From assembly GCF_030814695.1 (NCBI RefSeq), contig NZ_JAUSVL010000001.1, positions 2,082,227-2,146,226 of the forward strand: 64,000 nucleotides of DNA, read 5' to 3'. Under the pieces are notes generated by a model. The model ran no database searches and was not told the DNA's origin. It saw only the letters and a list, made by a program, of their open reading frames with translations. The DNA comes from Oligosphaera ethanolica (lineage in GTDB: Bacteria; Verrucomicrobiota; Lentisphaeria; Oligosphaerales; Oligosphaeraceae). The position numbers were made by a program, and so were the translations under genes. Numbering within the stretch: position 1 is the stretch's first letter; each line of letters starts with the position of its first letter. Positions 8,176 through 16,714 of the stretch are shown piece after piece.

Positions 8176-8958
8176 ATGTCTATCGAGAATGTCATTTCAT
8201 CCGCCATCGTCCGGAGCTTCTGCGGCAAGCTGGATGACTATCTGAATATCGACGTCGCCCTGGTCGGCGGCGGCCCGTCGGCGCTGGTCGCGGCCCGCGA
8301 GATCGCCCGCAACGGCTTCAAAACGGCCATTTTCGAGCGCAAACTTGCGCCGGGTGGCGGCACCTGGGGCGGCGGCATGCTCTTCAACGAGGTCGTGGTC
8401 CAAGACAGCGCGACAGCCATCCTCGACGACTTCAACATCAGCTATAAGCCCATTGCCGACGCCGACGGCTATTACACCCTCGACTCCGTGGAAATGGCCA
8501 GCGGGCTGATTTTCGGCGCTCTCAAAGCCGGCGCGAAGATATTCAACTCGATTAGCGTCGAGGACATCGTCTTCAAGGAAGGCAAAGTCAACGGCCTGGT
8601 GATCAACTGGACGCCGGTGGAACGCCTGCAGATGCACGTCGATCCGCTGACGGTGATCGCCAGCGTGGTGGTCGACGGCACCGGCCATCCCAGCGAGATC
8701 ATCCGCCTGGCCACCGAAAAGGCCCAGATCAAGCTGAACACCGAAACCGGCAAAATCCTCGGCGAAAAGCCCATGTGGGTGGATAGCGGCGAGGCGTCAA
8801 CCGTCACCAATACCCGCGAGTACTTCCCCGGGCTCTACGCCTGCGGCATGAGCGCCAATAACACCGCCGGCGGCTACCGCATGGGACCCATCTTCGGCGG
8901 CATGCTCCTCTCTGGCCAAAAGGTCGGCCGCATGATCGTCGATAAACTCAAGGGCTGA
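8176..8958 (+). CDS. thi4: Thiazole synthase Thi4, predicted sulfide-dependent (His) type
   Basis: Makes the ADP-thiazole precursor of thiamine from NAD and glycine. The 260-residue protein has the Rossmann motif VALVGGGPSALVAAREIA (27-44), FERKLAPGGGTWGGGMLFNEVVV, and C-terminal GLYACGMSANNTAGGYRMGPIFGGMLLSG. In yeast Thi4 a cysteine is consumed as the sulfur donor; here the matching place reads LQMHVDPL with His154, as in archaeal enzymes that use free sulfide and turn over catalytically. That suggests a sulfide-containing anaerobic habitat (inference). It is controlled by the TPP riboswitch. Confidence 0.95.
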   Translation: MSIENVISSAIVRSFCGKLDDYLNIDVALVGGGPSALVAAREIARNGFKTAIFERKLAPGGGTWGGGMLFNEVVVQDSATAILDDFNISYKPIADADGYYTLDSVEMASGLIFGALKAGAKIFNSISVEDIVFKEGKVNGLVINWTPVERLQMHVDPLTVIASVVVDGTGHPSEIIRLATEKAQIKLNTETGKILGEKPMWVDSGEASTVTNTREYFPGLYACGMSANNTAGGYRMGPIFGGMLLSGQKVGRMIVDKLKG

Positions 8959-9085
8959 TAACACCACGCGCCCAACGCCACGGCCGGCCGGCATTGCGAA
9001 AATGCCCAGAGCGGTTATTTTCCTGCGCAGTGTTTTTTCCCTCAAAAACGGATATGAGTCAGCCTGTCCAGGCATGGAGGACCGC

Positions 9086-10396
9086 ATGAAGACAATGGCA
9101 TTGACCGCGATGGTAAGCATGACCGTGGCGCTTGGCGCCGCCGAAAGTCCCGCGAAGATGACCGTGATCGGCGACTGGCGCATTGCGGTGGAGGCCGCCG
9201 GCAAGCGCGCGGAATTCACCATTGAGTCCGTGGAAACGGTGACGGTAATCGCCGAAAAGCATGGCCAGCTGGCCATCTACGACGAGAAGAAGCCCGGCTA
9301 TGGCCGCGGCAACAAGCTCCGTGGCGTGCTCGCGCAGGAATGCACCGCACGGAACATGCTCATACCCGAAACGCTGGTGCTGCGCGCCGGCGCCGACGAG
9401 CAGTCGCCGCTTTTCGTGCGTGGCAAGGACTACGAGTTTGCTTCCGACTGGGGCACTTTCGGACGCCTGCCGGATGGCGCCATCGGCGAAAAACAGCCCG
9501 TTTTCTGCAGCTACCAATACAGCCTGCCGCGCCTGGACAGCGTCATTCTCGACGCCAATGGCCAGCTGCAACTGCGCCGCGGCGTCGGCCACGTTGCCAA
9601 TCCCGTGCCGCCGGCGCTGGCTGCGGGTGAACTCCGGCTGGCGAATGTCTGGCTGGCCGGGCGCATGGACAAACTTGGCGACGCCCAGCTCTTCCCGCTG
9701 CTGGAGCAGGCCTATCCCGAGCCACCCAAGCAGTCGCCGACCGTCGCCGAGCAGCTCCTGCCGAAGACCATCGCCAAACTGCGTTCCGGCGAGCCCATCC
9801 GCATTCTCGCCTGGGGCGACAGTGTCACCGTCGGCACCTTCGTGCCCAATCCCGACACCGAACGCTGGCAGATGCAGTTTCTCGCCCGCCTGCGTGAGCG
9901 CTTCCCCAAAGCGCAGATCGAGATGCTCACCGAGGCGTGGGGCGGGCGCAATACCTCCAGCTATCTCAATGAAAAACCCGGCAGCCCGAAAAACTACCAG
10001 GAGAAGGTGCTGGACCTCAAACCCGACCTGATCGTCTCCGAATTCGTCAACGACGCCTTTATGACCGAAGAGCAGGTCTATGAGCGCTACGGAAAACTGC
10101 TGGCGGATTTCAAGGGCATTGGCGCCGAGTGGATCATCCTCACGCCGCACTATGTCCGCCCCGATTGGATGGGCCTCAATCGCGAAAAAGATATCGACGA
10201 GGATCCCCGCCGCTACGTCAAGGGCCTGCGCATTTTCGCTCAGCAGAACAACATCGCCCTCGCCGACGGGTCACTGCGCTACGGCCGCCTCTGGCGCCAG
10301 GGCATCCCCTACAGCACCCTCATGCTCAACGCCATCAATCACCCCAACGCCTTCGGCATGAAGCTTTTCGCCGACGCCCTCATGGCGCTGTTCTGA
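9086..10396 (+). CDS. Secreted SGNH/GDSL-family hydrolase
   Basis: A 436-residue protein with a signal peptide-like N-terminus (MKTMALTAMVSMTVALGAAES), an N-terminal ~200-residue region of unknown fold, and a C-terminal SGNH esterase domain. Block I is RILAWGDSVTVGT (nucleophile Ser246); the Gly and Asn blocks correspond to TEAWGGRNTSS and SEFVNDAFM; the catalytic Asp/His pair is probably in LNAINHPNAFG. Such enzymes remove acyl groups from polysaccharides or lipids outside the cytoplasm. ATG 9086 was chosen for its Shine-Dalgarno (ggagg, 9076-9080) and signal peptide; the frame is open back to 9002. Substrate unknown. Confidence 0.85.
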   Translation: MKTMALTAMVSMTVALGAAESPAKMTVIGDWRIAVEAAGKRAEFTIESVETVTVIAEKHGQLAIYDEKKPGYGRGNKLRGVLAQECTARNMLIPETLVLRAGADEQSPLFVRGKDYEFASDWGTFGRLPDGAIGEKQPVFCSYQYSLPRLDSVILDANGQLQLRRGVGHVANPVPPALAAGELRLANVWLAGRMDKLGDAQLFPLLEQAYPEPPKQSPTVAEQLLPKTIAKLRSGEPIRILAWGDSVTVGTFVPNPDTERWQMQFLARLRERFPKAQIEMLTEAWGGRNTSSYLNEKPGSPKNYQEKVLDLKPDLIVSEFVNDAFMTEEQVYERYGKLLADFKGIGAEWIILTPHYVRPDWMGLNREKDIDEDPRRYVKGLRIFAQQNNIALADGSLRYGRLWRQGIPYSTLMLNAINHPNAFGMKLFADALMALF

Positions 10397-10513
10397 ATAG
10401 ACACGAGGGGCCTGATGGACGCGATGGACAGGGAGACCGCTTGGCCGTTGCGCCGCGCAGTTCTTTATGTTCCTATGCTCTCCTCCGTGCCGAAAAGGGA
10501 TAGGTGGGGGAGC

Positions 10514-10556
10514 GCGAGGGGGCGGGAAGGGTCAATGACCCTTCCCGCCCCCTCGC
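10514..10556. terminator. Perfect 21-bp palindrome between convergent genes
   Basis: Two perfect 21-base arms (10514-10534 and 10536-10556) flank a single central A. The arms begin gcgagggggcggg and contain aagggtca/tgaccctt. It lies 10 bases past the 3' end of the minus-strand pfkB-type gene and 117 bases past the SGNH gene, so a bidirectional transcription end is likely. Neither strand has the usual T-run directly after the stem. Confidence 0.55.
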
Positions 10557-10565
10557 AAAAACCAA

Positions 10566-11540
10566 CTATGCTTTTCGGACGGCCTCGATAATGATTGCGG
10601 CGCGGATTTTCATGGCCTCGGCCGGGTCGAAGACCGACGGCGTGTCGGTGAGGCAGGACGCGGAGGCGCAAGCGAGGGCCTCGGCGTAGAAATCGGCCAT
10701 AAGCTCGTCGGTGGCGTCTGGTTTTTCGGCCAGGCGCCGACAGAGAATGGCCGCCGTGCAGTCGCCGCCACCAATGGCGCTGACGACACGCGGCAACGCC
10801 GGTAGCGTGAAGCGCCAACTACGACTGCGGGAGAAGAGCTGGGCCGGCCGGGGACCGTCGGTAACTGCGAGCCAGGCCAACGCAGCAAAGCGGCGGCAGA
10901 GGCGCTGCGCGCTCTCGGCCACATCGTCGGCACCGCCGAGCTCGCGCAATTCGGCGGCGTTGATCTTTAGCATGGTCACGCCGGCCTGCAGCGTCGCCGC
11001 GATATCCTTGACGGCATCCAGCAACACTGGCACGCCATGCATCGCGGCTTCGCGGGCGACTGACGCGTAAAATTCGCCACTGATGCCCGGCGGGACGGTT
11101 CCCGACAGGGCCACGGCACCAAAACGCCGTATTTGCCCGTTTATGAGCATTTGCAGTGCCTCTGCCTCGCGAGCCGCGATGGGCCCTGACGGCTCAATGA
11201 GCTCGGTGACAACGCCGTCGTCTTCGCTGATGACGGTAAAGCAGCAGCGCGTGGTCGCGGCGACATCGACGACGATGGGTTCGACGCCGACCTCACCGAA
11301 CTCTCCGCGCAGGCGCTGTCCCGGATACCCCCCCGCAAAGGCGGCCACGGCGACGGGCAGGCCCAGCCGCCGGAACACTCTGGCGACATTGACGCCTTTG
11401 CCGCCGCCGCACTCATGCACCCGCCGGGCGCGATTGACCTCGCCGGGTTGCAGGTGGCTGAAGATCAGAGTCTTTTGCCAGGCCGGATTGAGACACACGG
11501 CCAACACCGGCCGGGGTTCCATGTTAAGTTGCATAGGCAT
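10566..11540 (-). CDS. PfkB-family sugar-phosphate kinase (FruK/LacC-like)
   Basis: ATP-dependent kinase of the ribokinase fold, closest in pattern to 1-phosphofructokinase and tagatose-6-phosphate kinase. Seen: CLNPAWQKTLIF, RVHECGGGKGVNVARVFRRLG, SGTVPPGIS, LKINAAELREL, and VSAIGGGDCTAAIL, where the family usually has GAGDS/T; the catalytic Asp is kept and the second position is Gly. The product is 324 residues from the Met at 11540; starts at 11534 and 11522 are also possible and no strong Shine-Dalgarno decides. The upstream open frame runs through a 9-bp repeat and is not considered coding. Confidence 0.82.
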   Translation of the reverse strand: MPMQLNMEPRPVLAVCLNPAWQKTLIFSHLQPGEVNRARRVHECGGGKGVNVARVFRRLGLPVAVAAFAGGYPGQRLRGEFGEVGVEPIVVDVAATTRCCFTVISEDDGVVTELIEPSGPIAAREAEALQMLINGQIRRFGAVALSGTVPPGISGEFYASVAREAAMHGVPVLLDAVKDIAATLQAGVTMLKINAAELRELGGADDVAESAQRLCRRFAALAWLAVTDGPRPAQLFSRSRSWRFTLPALPRVVSAIGGGDCTAAILCRRLAEKPDATDELMADFYAEALACASASCLTDTPSVFDPAEAMKIRAAIIIEAVRKA

Positions 11541-11565
11541 ACTCGCTGCTGTTGTCGTCGTCTTT

Positions 11566-11601
11566 ATGGACGCTATGGACGCAATGGACGCTATGGACGC
11601 T
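11566..11601 (+). repeat. 9-bp tandem repeat (atggacgct)
   Basis: Four consecutive 9-bp units (atggacgct, atggacgca, atggacgct, atggacgct) just upstream of the minus-strand PfkB gene. They resemble the gtggacata array at 7802-7844. Being a multiple of three, the array leaves the upstream frame open, which explains the overlong open frame there. Confidence 0.85.
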
Positions 11602-11862
11602 ATCTTGGTCGCCGCCAAGCCGTCCCCGGCGGCCAAGCCGTCATTCCCCGGTAATGTGCGAAATCTTGTGATAGAAAGAGAGACTTGACACAGTAGTTCC
11701 GAACCCTTTGTCTGCGCCGTGGGCTCTATCCCAGGGCTGGTATGCGTCGCGCGCCCGTCTCCCGGCCGTGGTGCGGGCGTCCCGCCCGCACCGTCGCCTG
11801 GGATCATGACCTTACCCGACCTCCAAACAGCCACACGCAAACGTGCCCGCAGCAGCAATCAA

Positions 11863-12115
11863 TGAGTTCCATTGCCTCTTTGGCCCCAGTCAGCTGCGCC
11901 GACTGGGGCCAAAGAGGCCGAGGAACACGGACCAATATGGCGCGCCACCCAGGGCGGCGCGCGCCTTCGGCGCTGCTTGCCCTGGGCTGGTATGCGTCGC
12001 GCTTTCAGCGCTTCTGCCGCTTCGCGGCGGAAATGCGCGACGAAAAAAGGCTGCCTGGTTGAACAAGTGCCATGGATACCGTAAAGTGAAGAGCATCGGT
12101 TTCACGGGAGCAGGT
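11863..12115 (+). repeat. Dispersed hairpin repeat family A, copy 1
   Basis: Begins tgagttccattgcctc and forms an 18-bp perfect stem (11874-11891 with 11901-11918, nine-base loop), then a second hairpin bounded by cccagggc and gccctggg (11949-11985), then gcgctttcagcgc and ccgcttcgcgg. Other copies: 22925-23082, 31092-31310, 31622-31850, and inverted at 56001-56178. No convincing coding sequence. The rest of the gap (11602-11862 and 12116-12273) shows only GC-rich fragments shared with other intergenic regions. Confidence 0.9.
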
Positions 12116-12273
12116 TAGTGTAAAAAGTTTTCTCCATAAGAAGAGAATAGTTCTTATTTACACCTGGAATCATTGGTTGGCAACTACAAGTGTTCATCAC
12201 AAGATTTCGCACATTAACCATTCCCCACGGTCCCCGGGGTCCCTTGGGACCAGCTTGCCAATGCCGGCACGGC

Positions 12274-13506
12274 TCAGGTATGGTAATCCGCATTGATTTT
12301 CACGTAATCGTAGGTCATATCGCAGGACCAGACGGTAAAGGCGCCCGGCCCGGCACCGAGGTCGAGATTGATGGTTAATTCCTTGGCTTTGACGATCTCT
12401 GCCAGCTCGGCTTCCGGCGTGCCAGCGTCCATCCCGCGACGCACCACCGGCGTGCTCATGAAATCCAGATTGACCGTGGTCGGGTCAAATTCGCAGCCGG
12501 AGTAGCCCGCCGCGCAGAGAATGCGGCCCCAGTTGGGATCGGCGCCAAACCACGCCGTCTTGCAGAGCGCGGAGTTGGCGATAGCCTCGGCACAGCGGCG
12601 CGCCTCGGCGGCGTTCTTCGCACCGCAGACATTGATTTCGACAAAGCGGGTGACGCCTTCGCCGTCAAGCACCATCTCGCGGGCGAGTCGTGCGACCACT
12701 TCGACGAAGGCCTGGAAGAACAGCTCGGCCTCAGGCGTGCCGACCTTGATGAGATCGTTGCCGGCGGCGCCGTTGGCGAGTGCGATCACGGTGTCGTTGG
12801 TGCTGGTGTCGCCGTCGACGGTGATGCGGTTGTAGGACAGGTCCAGCGCCCGCGCCAGGCAGTCGTGCAGCGCCTGGCGTTCAATAGCAGCGTCGGTAGT
12901 GATGTAGGACAGCATGGTCGCCTGCGGCGGCTGCATACGCAGTTTTGGTGCGATCATGCCGGCGCCCTTGGTCATGCCGCCAATGCGCACGGTAGTTCCG
13001 CCAACATCCACGGCGACGGCATGGCTCTTGGGCCTGGTGTCCGTAGTCATGATGGCATCGGCGGCATCGCGACCGCCAGCCGCGGCGAGGGCTTTGACTG
13101 CCTTGTCCACACCGGCGAGGATGATGCCCATGGGCATGGGCACGCCAATGCGGCCCGTGGATGACACCAGCACCTGCGACGGATGCAAGCAGAGGAGACT
13201 GGCGGCATGCGCCGCGGTTTTTTCCGCATCCTGCAGGCCTTGCTGGCCGGTGCAGGCATTGGCGTTGCCACTATTGATGACAATGGCGTGAATGGGGCTG
13301 TCTGCCGCAATGAGCTTGCGATCGTAGATGACTGGCGCCGCTGCAAAAAGGTTGCTGGTAAAGGCACCGACGGCCACGCAGGGTCGCGGACTATACAGCA
13401 TAGCCAGGTCTTTGGCGCCACTGCGCTTCAAACCGGCAATAATGCCTGACGCCTGAAATCCGGCTGGTGAGGTGACACTGCCCTGCTCAATGGGACGAAT
13501 GCTCAT
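12274..13506 (-). CDS. argJ: Glutamate N-acetyltransferase / amino-acid acetyltransferase ArgJ
   Basis: Arginine-pathway enzyme that transfers acetyl from N-acetylornithine to glutamate; some members also use acetyl-CoA. The 410-residue precursor has INSGNANACTGQQG (79-90), SSTGRIGVPMPM, and the autoproteolysis/nucleophile site KGAGMIAPKLRMQPPQATMLSY with Thr197, which becomes the N-terminus of the beta chain. DGDTSTNDTVIALANG and GADPNWGRILCAAGYSG are further family signatures. The family usually reads APNMATML; the extra residues (KLRMQPPQ) before ATML are slightly unusual. A caggag Shine-Dalgarno precedes the ATG. Confidence 0.96.
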   Translation of the reverse strand: MSIRPIEQGSVTSPAGFQASGIIAGLKRSGAKDLAMLYSPRPCVAVGAFTSNLFAAAPVIYDRKLIAADSPIHAIVINSGNANACTGQQGLQDAEKTAAHAASLLCLHPSQVLVSSTGRIGVPMPMGIILAGVDKAVKALAAAGGRDAADAIMTTDTRPKSHAVAVDVGGTTVRIGGMTKGAGMIAPKLRMQPPQATMLSYITTDAAIERQALHDCLARALDLSYNRITVDGDTSTNDTVIALANGAAGNDLIKVGTPEAELFFQAFVEVVARLAREMVLDGEGVTRFVEINVCGAKNAAEARRCAEAIANSALCKTAWFGADPNWGRILCAAGYSGCEFDPTTVNLDFMSTPVVRRGMDAGTPEAELAEIVKAKELTINLDLGAGPGAFTVWSCDMTYDYVKINADYHT

Positions 13507-13740
13507 CGTGATGTACTCCTGCTGGACGCAAAGAAACGGATGATGAATGGGTATGGGGTGACTAGGTGTCGCGGCGGGCGATATGTGCTCTCCCCCGCCG
13601 CCTTGACGCTACCAATGGCCTGCTCCCGGCTGGTTTGGCTCCAACACCGTTGGCCGCTGCCAGCGAAGACGGCTATTGCCGGGGGCCAGCCAACGCCGGC
13701 AAGCGGTGTCAGGGCGCACATTTCAGCGGCTTGGCGACGC
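13507..13740. other. Intergenic gap, argJ promoter side
   Basis: These 234 bases separate the end of the kinase gene from the argJ start, both on the minus strand. Apart from the argJ ribosome-binding site I see no gene, strong hairpin-terminator or repeat. Short open frames here have no recognisable product. Confidence 0.5.
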
Positions 13741-14769
13741 TTAGGTCTGGGTGTTGGGGATGACGATGCCGTATTCTTCCGCCTGGTGTTTCAGCATGCT
13801 CGCCAGCACGTTGCAGTTATTGATCCGTTGAGCCCGTTTGGGTATGGTGCACTCCCGGATTAGCTCGGCAATGCGGGGATGATTTTTGAGCTCGGGAATT
13901 TCCATGACCGTCGGAATCGTCGTGTTGTCCAGATGATAGCGCGCCTCTTGGCGCACTTGCCGGGTCAGCAGGTCTTCCTGGGTCTGGCTGAGCGGCTTGG
14001 CGCCAAAGAAGACCGAAAAAGCCACGCCGAGAGCAAAGATGTCCGTGCCCTCGTCCAGTGTCTCTTTACAGATCTGCTCTGGTGAAAGATAGCCGCCGGT
14101 GCCGGTAATGGCATTGGCGCGGAAGCCACTGAGCACCGACACGCCAAAGTCAATCAGCTTGACCTGGCCATCGTAGAGCATGAAATTCGACGGTTTGATG
14201 TCCAAGTGGATGATCTTCCGCCGGTGCATGTAGCCCAAGGCCAGAATTGCCTGGTGGAAGACCTTGATCTTGTCTTCGGTGCTGAGGTTTTTGACCAGAT
14301 TCTTGTCGCTCAGATCATGGCCCCGCAGGTACTCCATGATGAGATCGTAGCCGATTTCCAGCCCAAAGCGCTTGACGCGCCGCAGCGCGTAGATATGCAC
14401 CACCGGCAAGGGGCCGTCGTCGTAGAGCTTTCTGGCCACGGCATACTCGTTTTTGATATGCCGCATTTTCGTCCGATACGACACTTTTTCGAGCTTTTCA
14501 TCGTTGCGGCGGGTGATGGCCTGGCCGATGAATTTGCCCAGCTTGTTGCGCACGGCCTTGATGCAGTACAGCCGGCCCTCGCAGGTGCCGCGGTAGAGGA
14601 CGCTTTCGGCCCCGCGGGCCAGCAATTCGTCCAAGCTGTACCGACTGCGTTCGAGTGCTTCCCGGGCTTCTTTCCAGTCTGCTTTGTTCTTGGACTGGGT
14701 TATATAGCGGCGCTGCGTCGGTTCGATCGCGTTGCGTACTTCAGGTTGTTTTTTTTCGTCGTCGTTCAT
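13741..14769 (-). CDS. Hanks-type Ser/Thr protein kinase linked to a tubulin-like GTPase
   Basis: Complete eukaryotic-like kinase domain in a 342-residue soluble protein without a membrane segment. Seen: ATP-site Lys in LYCIKAVRN (K71), helix-C Glu in IKNEYAV (E108), hinge MEYLRGHDL, catalytic loop IIHLDIKPSN (D190, N195), metal site LIDFG (D207) and activation-segment end GGYLSPEQ. It is therefore predicted active. It is third in an operon behind a wHTH protein and a tubulin/FtsZ-like protein (92-base gap), so the tubulin-like protein is the first candidate substrate (inference). Confidence 0.9.
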   Translation of the reverse strand: MNDDEKKQPEVRNAIEPTQRRYITQSKNKADWKEAREALERSRYSLDELLARGAESVLYRGTCEGRLYCIKAVRNKLGKFIGQAITRRNDEKLEKVSYRTKMRHIKNEYAVARKLYDDGPLPVVHIYALRRVKRFGLEIGYDLIMEYLRGHDLSDKNLVKNLSTEDKIKVFHQAILALGYMHRRKIIHLDIKPSNFMLYDGQVKLIDFGVSVLSGFRANAITGTGGYLSPEQICKETLDEGTDIFALGVAFSVFFGAKPLSQTQEDLLTRQVRQEARYHLDNTTIPTVMEIPELKNHPRIAELIRECTIPKRAQRINNCNVLASMLKHQAEEYGIVIPNTQT

Positions 14770-14860
14770 TCAACTATCAGTATCCCCTCACGTTTCCCAA
14801 CGTAAGCGCTTATGCCGAAAGGTCATAAAGGCTGCGGTTAGCGCGATGTTTAGTTTGCGC

Positions 14861-15958
14861 TTACAGTTTCCCCAGTCGCCGCAAGGTGGCCAGGACGTCT
14901 TCGGTATCGCCGCGCTGTTTGACGGCCCGCCGCGCTTCCTGTTCCATGTTCACGTCAAGCTTGTGCAGGACGACATTCTGATCGAGGGATTTCTTTACCT
15001 TGGCCTGCACGTGCTGCTCGGTGATGCGGTTGAAGTCGTCCACCAGCTCCGCCGGCTTCCGCGAGTAAAGCTGGGCGACGGTCAAAAAGGGCTTCTGGCG
15101 GTCGGGATTCTCAACCACGCTGTAGATCGGCGAGACATTCTTATCCGAGAAGTACTGCAAGATGTTGTAGAAAATGGTCGGATCGCCGCCACGGGGCACT
15201 TCCAGCAGAAACAACGCCTCGATGGCTGCTTCCGGTTCCAGCAGCAGCGGATTGCTGTTGGCATCCAACTGCTCGCCAAAAGGCTTGGCCGGGTCGTAAT
15301 CCAGGAAGGTGAAGTGGTTGAAGTACGGCTTGGAGATGAAAAGCGCGAAGTCCTCATGATCAATGTGGCCATCAAGCAGCCGATACACGTCATTCTTGTC
15401 CGGAATGCTCAAGAAGAGCTTCAGCGAATCCACCAGTAGCTGATTGTAGCGGTCCTCGGAAATCTTTTCCTCAAACTTCTTTTTGTTATTGAACAACACG
15501 ATGTTGCCCGTATTGCCGCTATCAATGGCCTCGGCCAGCGGCCCGGTCAGAAACTCTATCGTGTTGTTGACAAACTCATTGGACTCCAGCTTGGCATAAG
15601 GCAGAATGATCCCAAAGAAGGTCTTGTCCGCAGTGTTGATGTCGCCGACCTTCGAGAGGTCCTGCAGCAGCCCGGTGGCTATGCCGTTGCCAGTACCACC
15701 GCCGCTTGAACAGAAGACCATGTTGCCGCGCACCAGCTCCAGCAGCTCCCGGCGAACCGACTGATAGGCGTCATGGCCAATCTGCGGGTTCTTCCGCGAG
15801 CCGCGAAACTGCCCGTGCGCCGCATGCACACTAGCCAATATGCGTCTGGCACCGCCGGGGACCTTGTTTAACTCGGTCTCCGACACATTCACCAGCACCG
15901 CCTGGCTGTCCAGCTTCGCTGCAATCTTGCTGCCCGCGCCACCTATACCGATTGTCAT
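14861..15958 (-). CDS. Divergent tubulin/FtsZ-superfamily GTPase
   Basis: A 365-residue protein with the two nucleotide signatures of the superfamily: an N-terminal MTIGIGGAGSKIAAKL (the first phosphate loop, beginning directly at the start codon) and MVFCSSGGGTGNGIATGLL, with GGGTGNG at 86-92, the tubulin signature. LLDGHIDHEDFALFIS (about 195-209) could be a T7-like synergy loop, which is less certain. It lacks overall resemblance to housekeeping FtsZ and the C-terminal FtsZ peptide. It starts one base after the stop of a small wHTH gene, as TubZ is linked to TubR in TubZRC partition systems, but here a protein kinase follows. Role unknown: partition, membrane remodelling or defence are open. 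Confidence 0.8.
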   Translation of the reverse strand: MTIGIGGAGSKIAAKLDSQAVLVNVSETELNKVPGGARRILASVHAAHGQFRGSRKNPQIGHDAYQSVRRELLELVRGNMVFCSSGGGTGNGIATGLLQDLSKVGDINTADKTFFGIILPYAKLESNEFVNNTIEFLTGPLAEAIDSGNTGNIVLFNNKKKFEEKISEDRYNQLLVDSLKLFLSIPDKNDVYRLLDGHIDHEDFALFISKPYFNHFTFLDYDPAKPFGEQLDANSNPLLLEPEAAIEALFLLEVPRGGDPTIFYNILQYFSDKNVSPIYSVVENPDRQKPFLTVAQLYSRKPAELVDDFNRITEQHVQAKVKKSLDQNVVLHKLDVNMEQEARRAVKQRGDTEDVLATLRRLGKL

Positions 15959-15959
15959 T

Positions 15960-16307
15960 TTACTGCTCCTCCAGGAACGCTGAGGGTTTCGGCTGGAACT
16001 GGTTGCTCATCACCAGGGCTTCCAGGGCTTTCGCGCCGTATTTGGTAATATATATGTTCTTGCGGTTGCGTTCGTCACGGATGTCGATAAAACAGAGCGT
16101 CGCCAGCCCCTCAATCGCCGCCACCGCCGTCTGTTTCGTGCGCGTCACACCGGCATGCTTCAAGTCGTCAAAACAATTCGTGATGTTATACTTGCAGCCA
16201 CGGCCTTCCCCCTGGGCAGCCCAAAATAACACCAGATAATGCAACTCGTGCAAACGGCTGACCTGCTCATCAAAGAGCTTGCTGCTGTCCTGACTGCTCT
16301 GCGGCAT
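15960..16307 (-). CDS. Small winged-helix DNA-binding protein (TubR-like position)
   Basis: A 115-residue protein with a probable winged helix: NITNCFDDLKHAGVTRTKQTAVAAIEGLATLCFIDIRDERNRKNIYITKYGAKAL, i.e. two helices, a wing with basic residues and a C-terminal helix, as in MarR/PadR-like folds. It is first in the operon and ends one base before the tubulin-like gene. By analogy to TubR it may bind an upstream site and autoregulate. No family name can be assigned from sequence alone. Confidence 0.72.
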   Translation of the reverse strand: MPQSSQDSSKLFDEQVSRLHELHYLVLFWAAQGEGRGCKYNITNCFDDLKHAGVTRTKQTAVAAIEGLATLCFIDIRDERNRKNIYITKYGAKALEALVMSNQFQPKPSAFLEEQ

Positions 16308-16599
16308 CGTGCGTCACCGTCCTTATTCTCTATCATACCGGGCCGCCATACCGGGTCGCCGCTTTCCAGGCCACACCCGGCCACGCCTAGCCAACTCTCG
16401 GCCGCCTACTTGTTATTTGTACCTCGCAGCCAAGGCTTCGCCGTCCTTGGCCCTCCCTCCCCGCTGCAGACATAGCCAGCCCTAACAGCCCGGCCGGCAT
16501 AACGCCCAAAGCCCCTCCATAACCCCACTGGCCCGCCCCACACCAAGCCACTGCGCATTAGCCACCAGCCACCAGCAAAAGCCTATAGAAACAAGCTGA

Positions 16600-16714
16600 G
16601 TATAGCATACTACACTTCTAAGGGCTTGACAAGAGCAGACAATAAAGATTGCAAAAAAAGACGTAAGTAATTGCAGGAGAGTAACCAAGGCAAATAAATA
16701 ATTATTAGTATACT
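16600..16714. promoter_or_regulatory. Pair of AGTAT/ATACT palindromes in the AT-rich island
   Basis: agtatagcatact (16600-16612) overlaps the predicted -10 box; a second perfect palindrome agtatact lies at 16707-16714, followed by gtagtgtagtg. Two similar sites about 100 bases apart at the operon promoter could be operators or a centromere-like site for the wHTH protein. This is an inference from symmetry and position. Confidence 0.4.
16604..16632 (-). promoter_or_regulatory. Predicted sigma-70 promoter of the wHTH-tubulin-kinase operon
   Basis: On the minus strand, TTGTCA (16632-16627) and TATGCT (16609-16604) are separated by 17 bases. This lies in an AT-rich island (about 16580-16790) in otherwise GC-rich DNA. 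The 5' leader to the wHTH start would be about 290 bases; it contains two cataccgggycgc direct repeats near 16335-16360. Confidence 0.55.

Noticed and set aside
9059-10150. 363-residue minus-strand open frame
   Set aside because: Antisense to the SGNH hydrolase; no start signal and no domain.
14861-15958. Housekeeping FtsZ
   Set aside because: It lacks FtsZ-like overall sequence, the C-terminal FtsZ peptide and any division-gene neighbourhood; only the nucleotide loops are shared.
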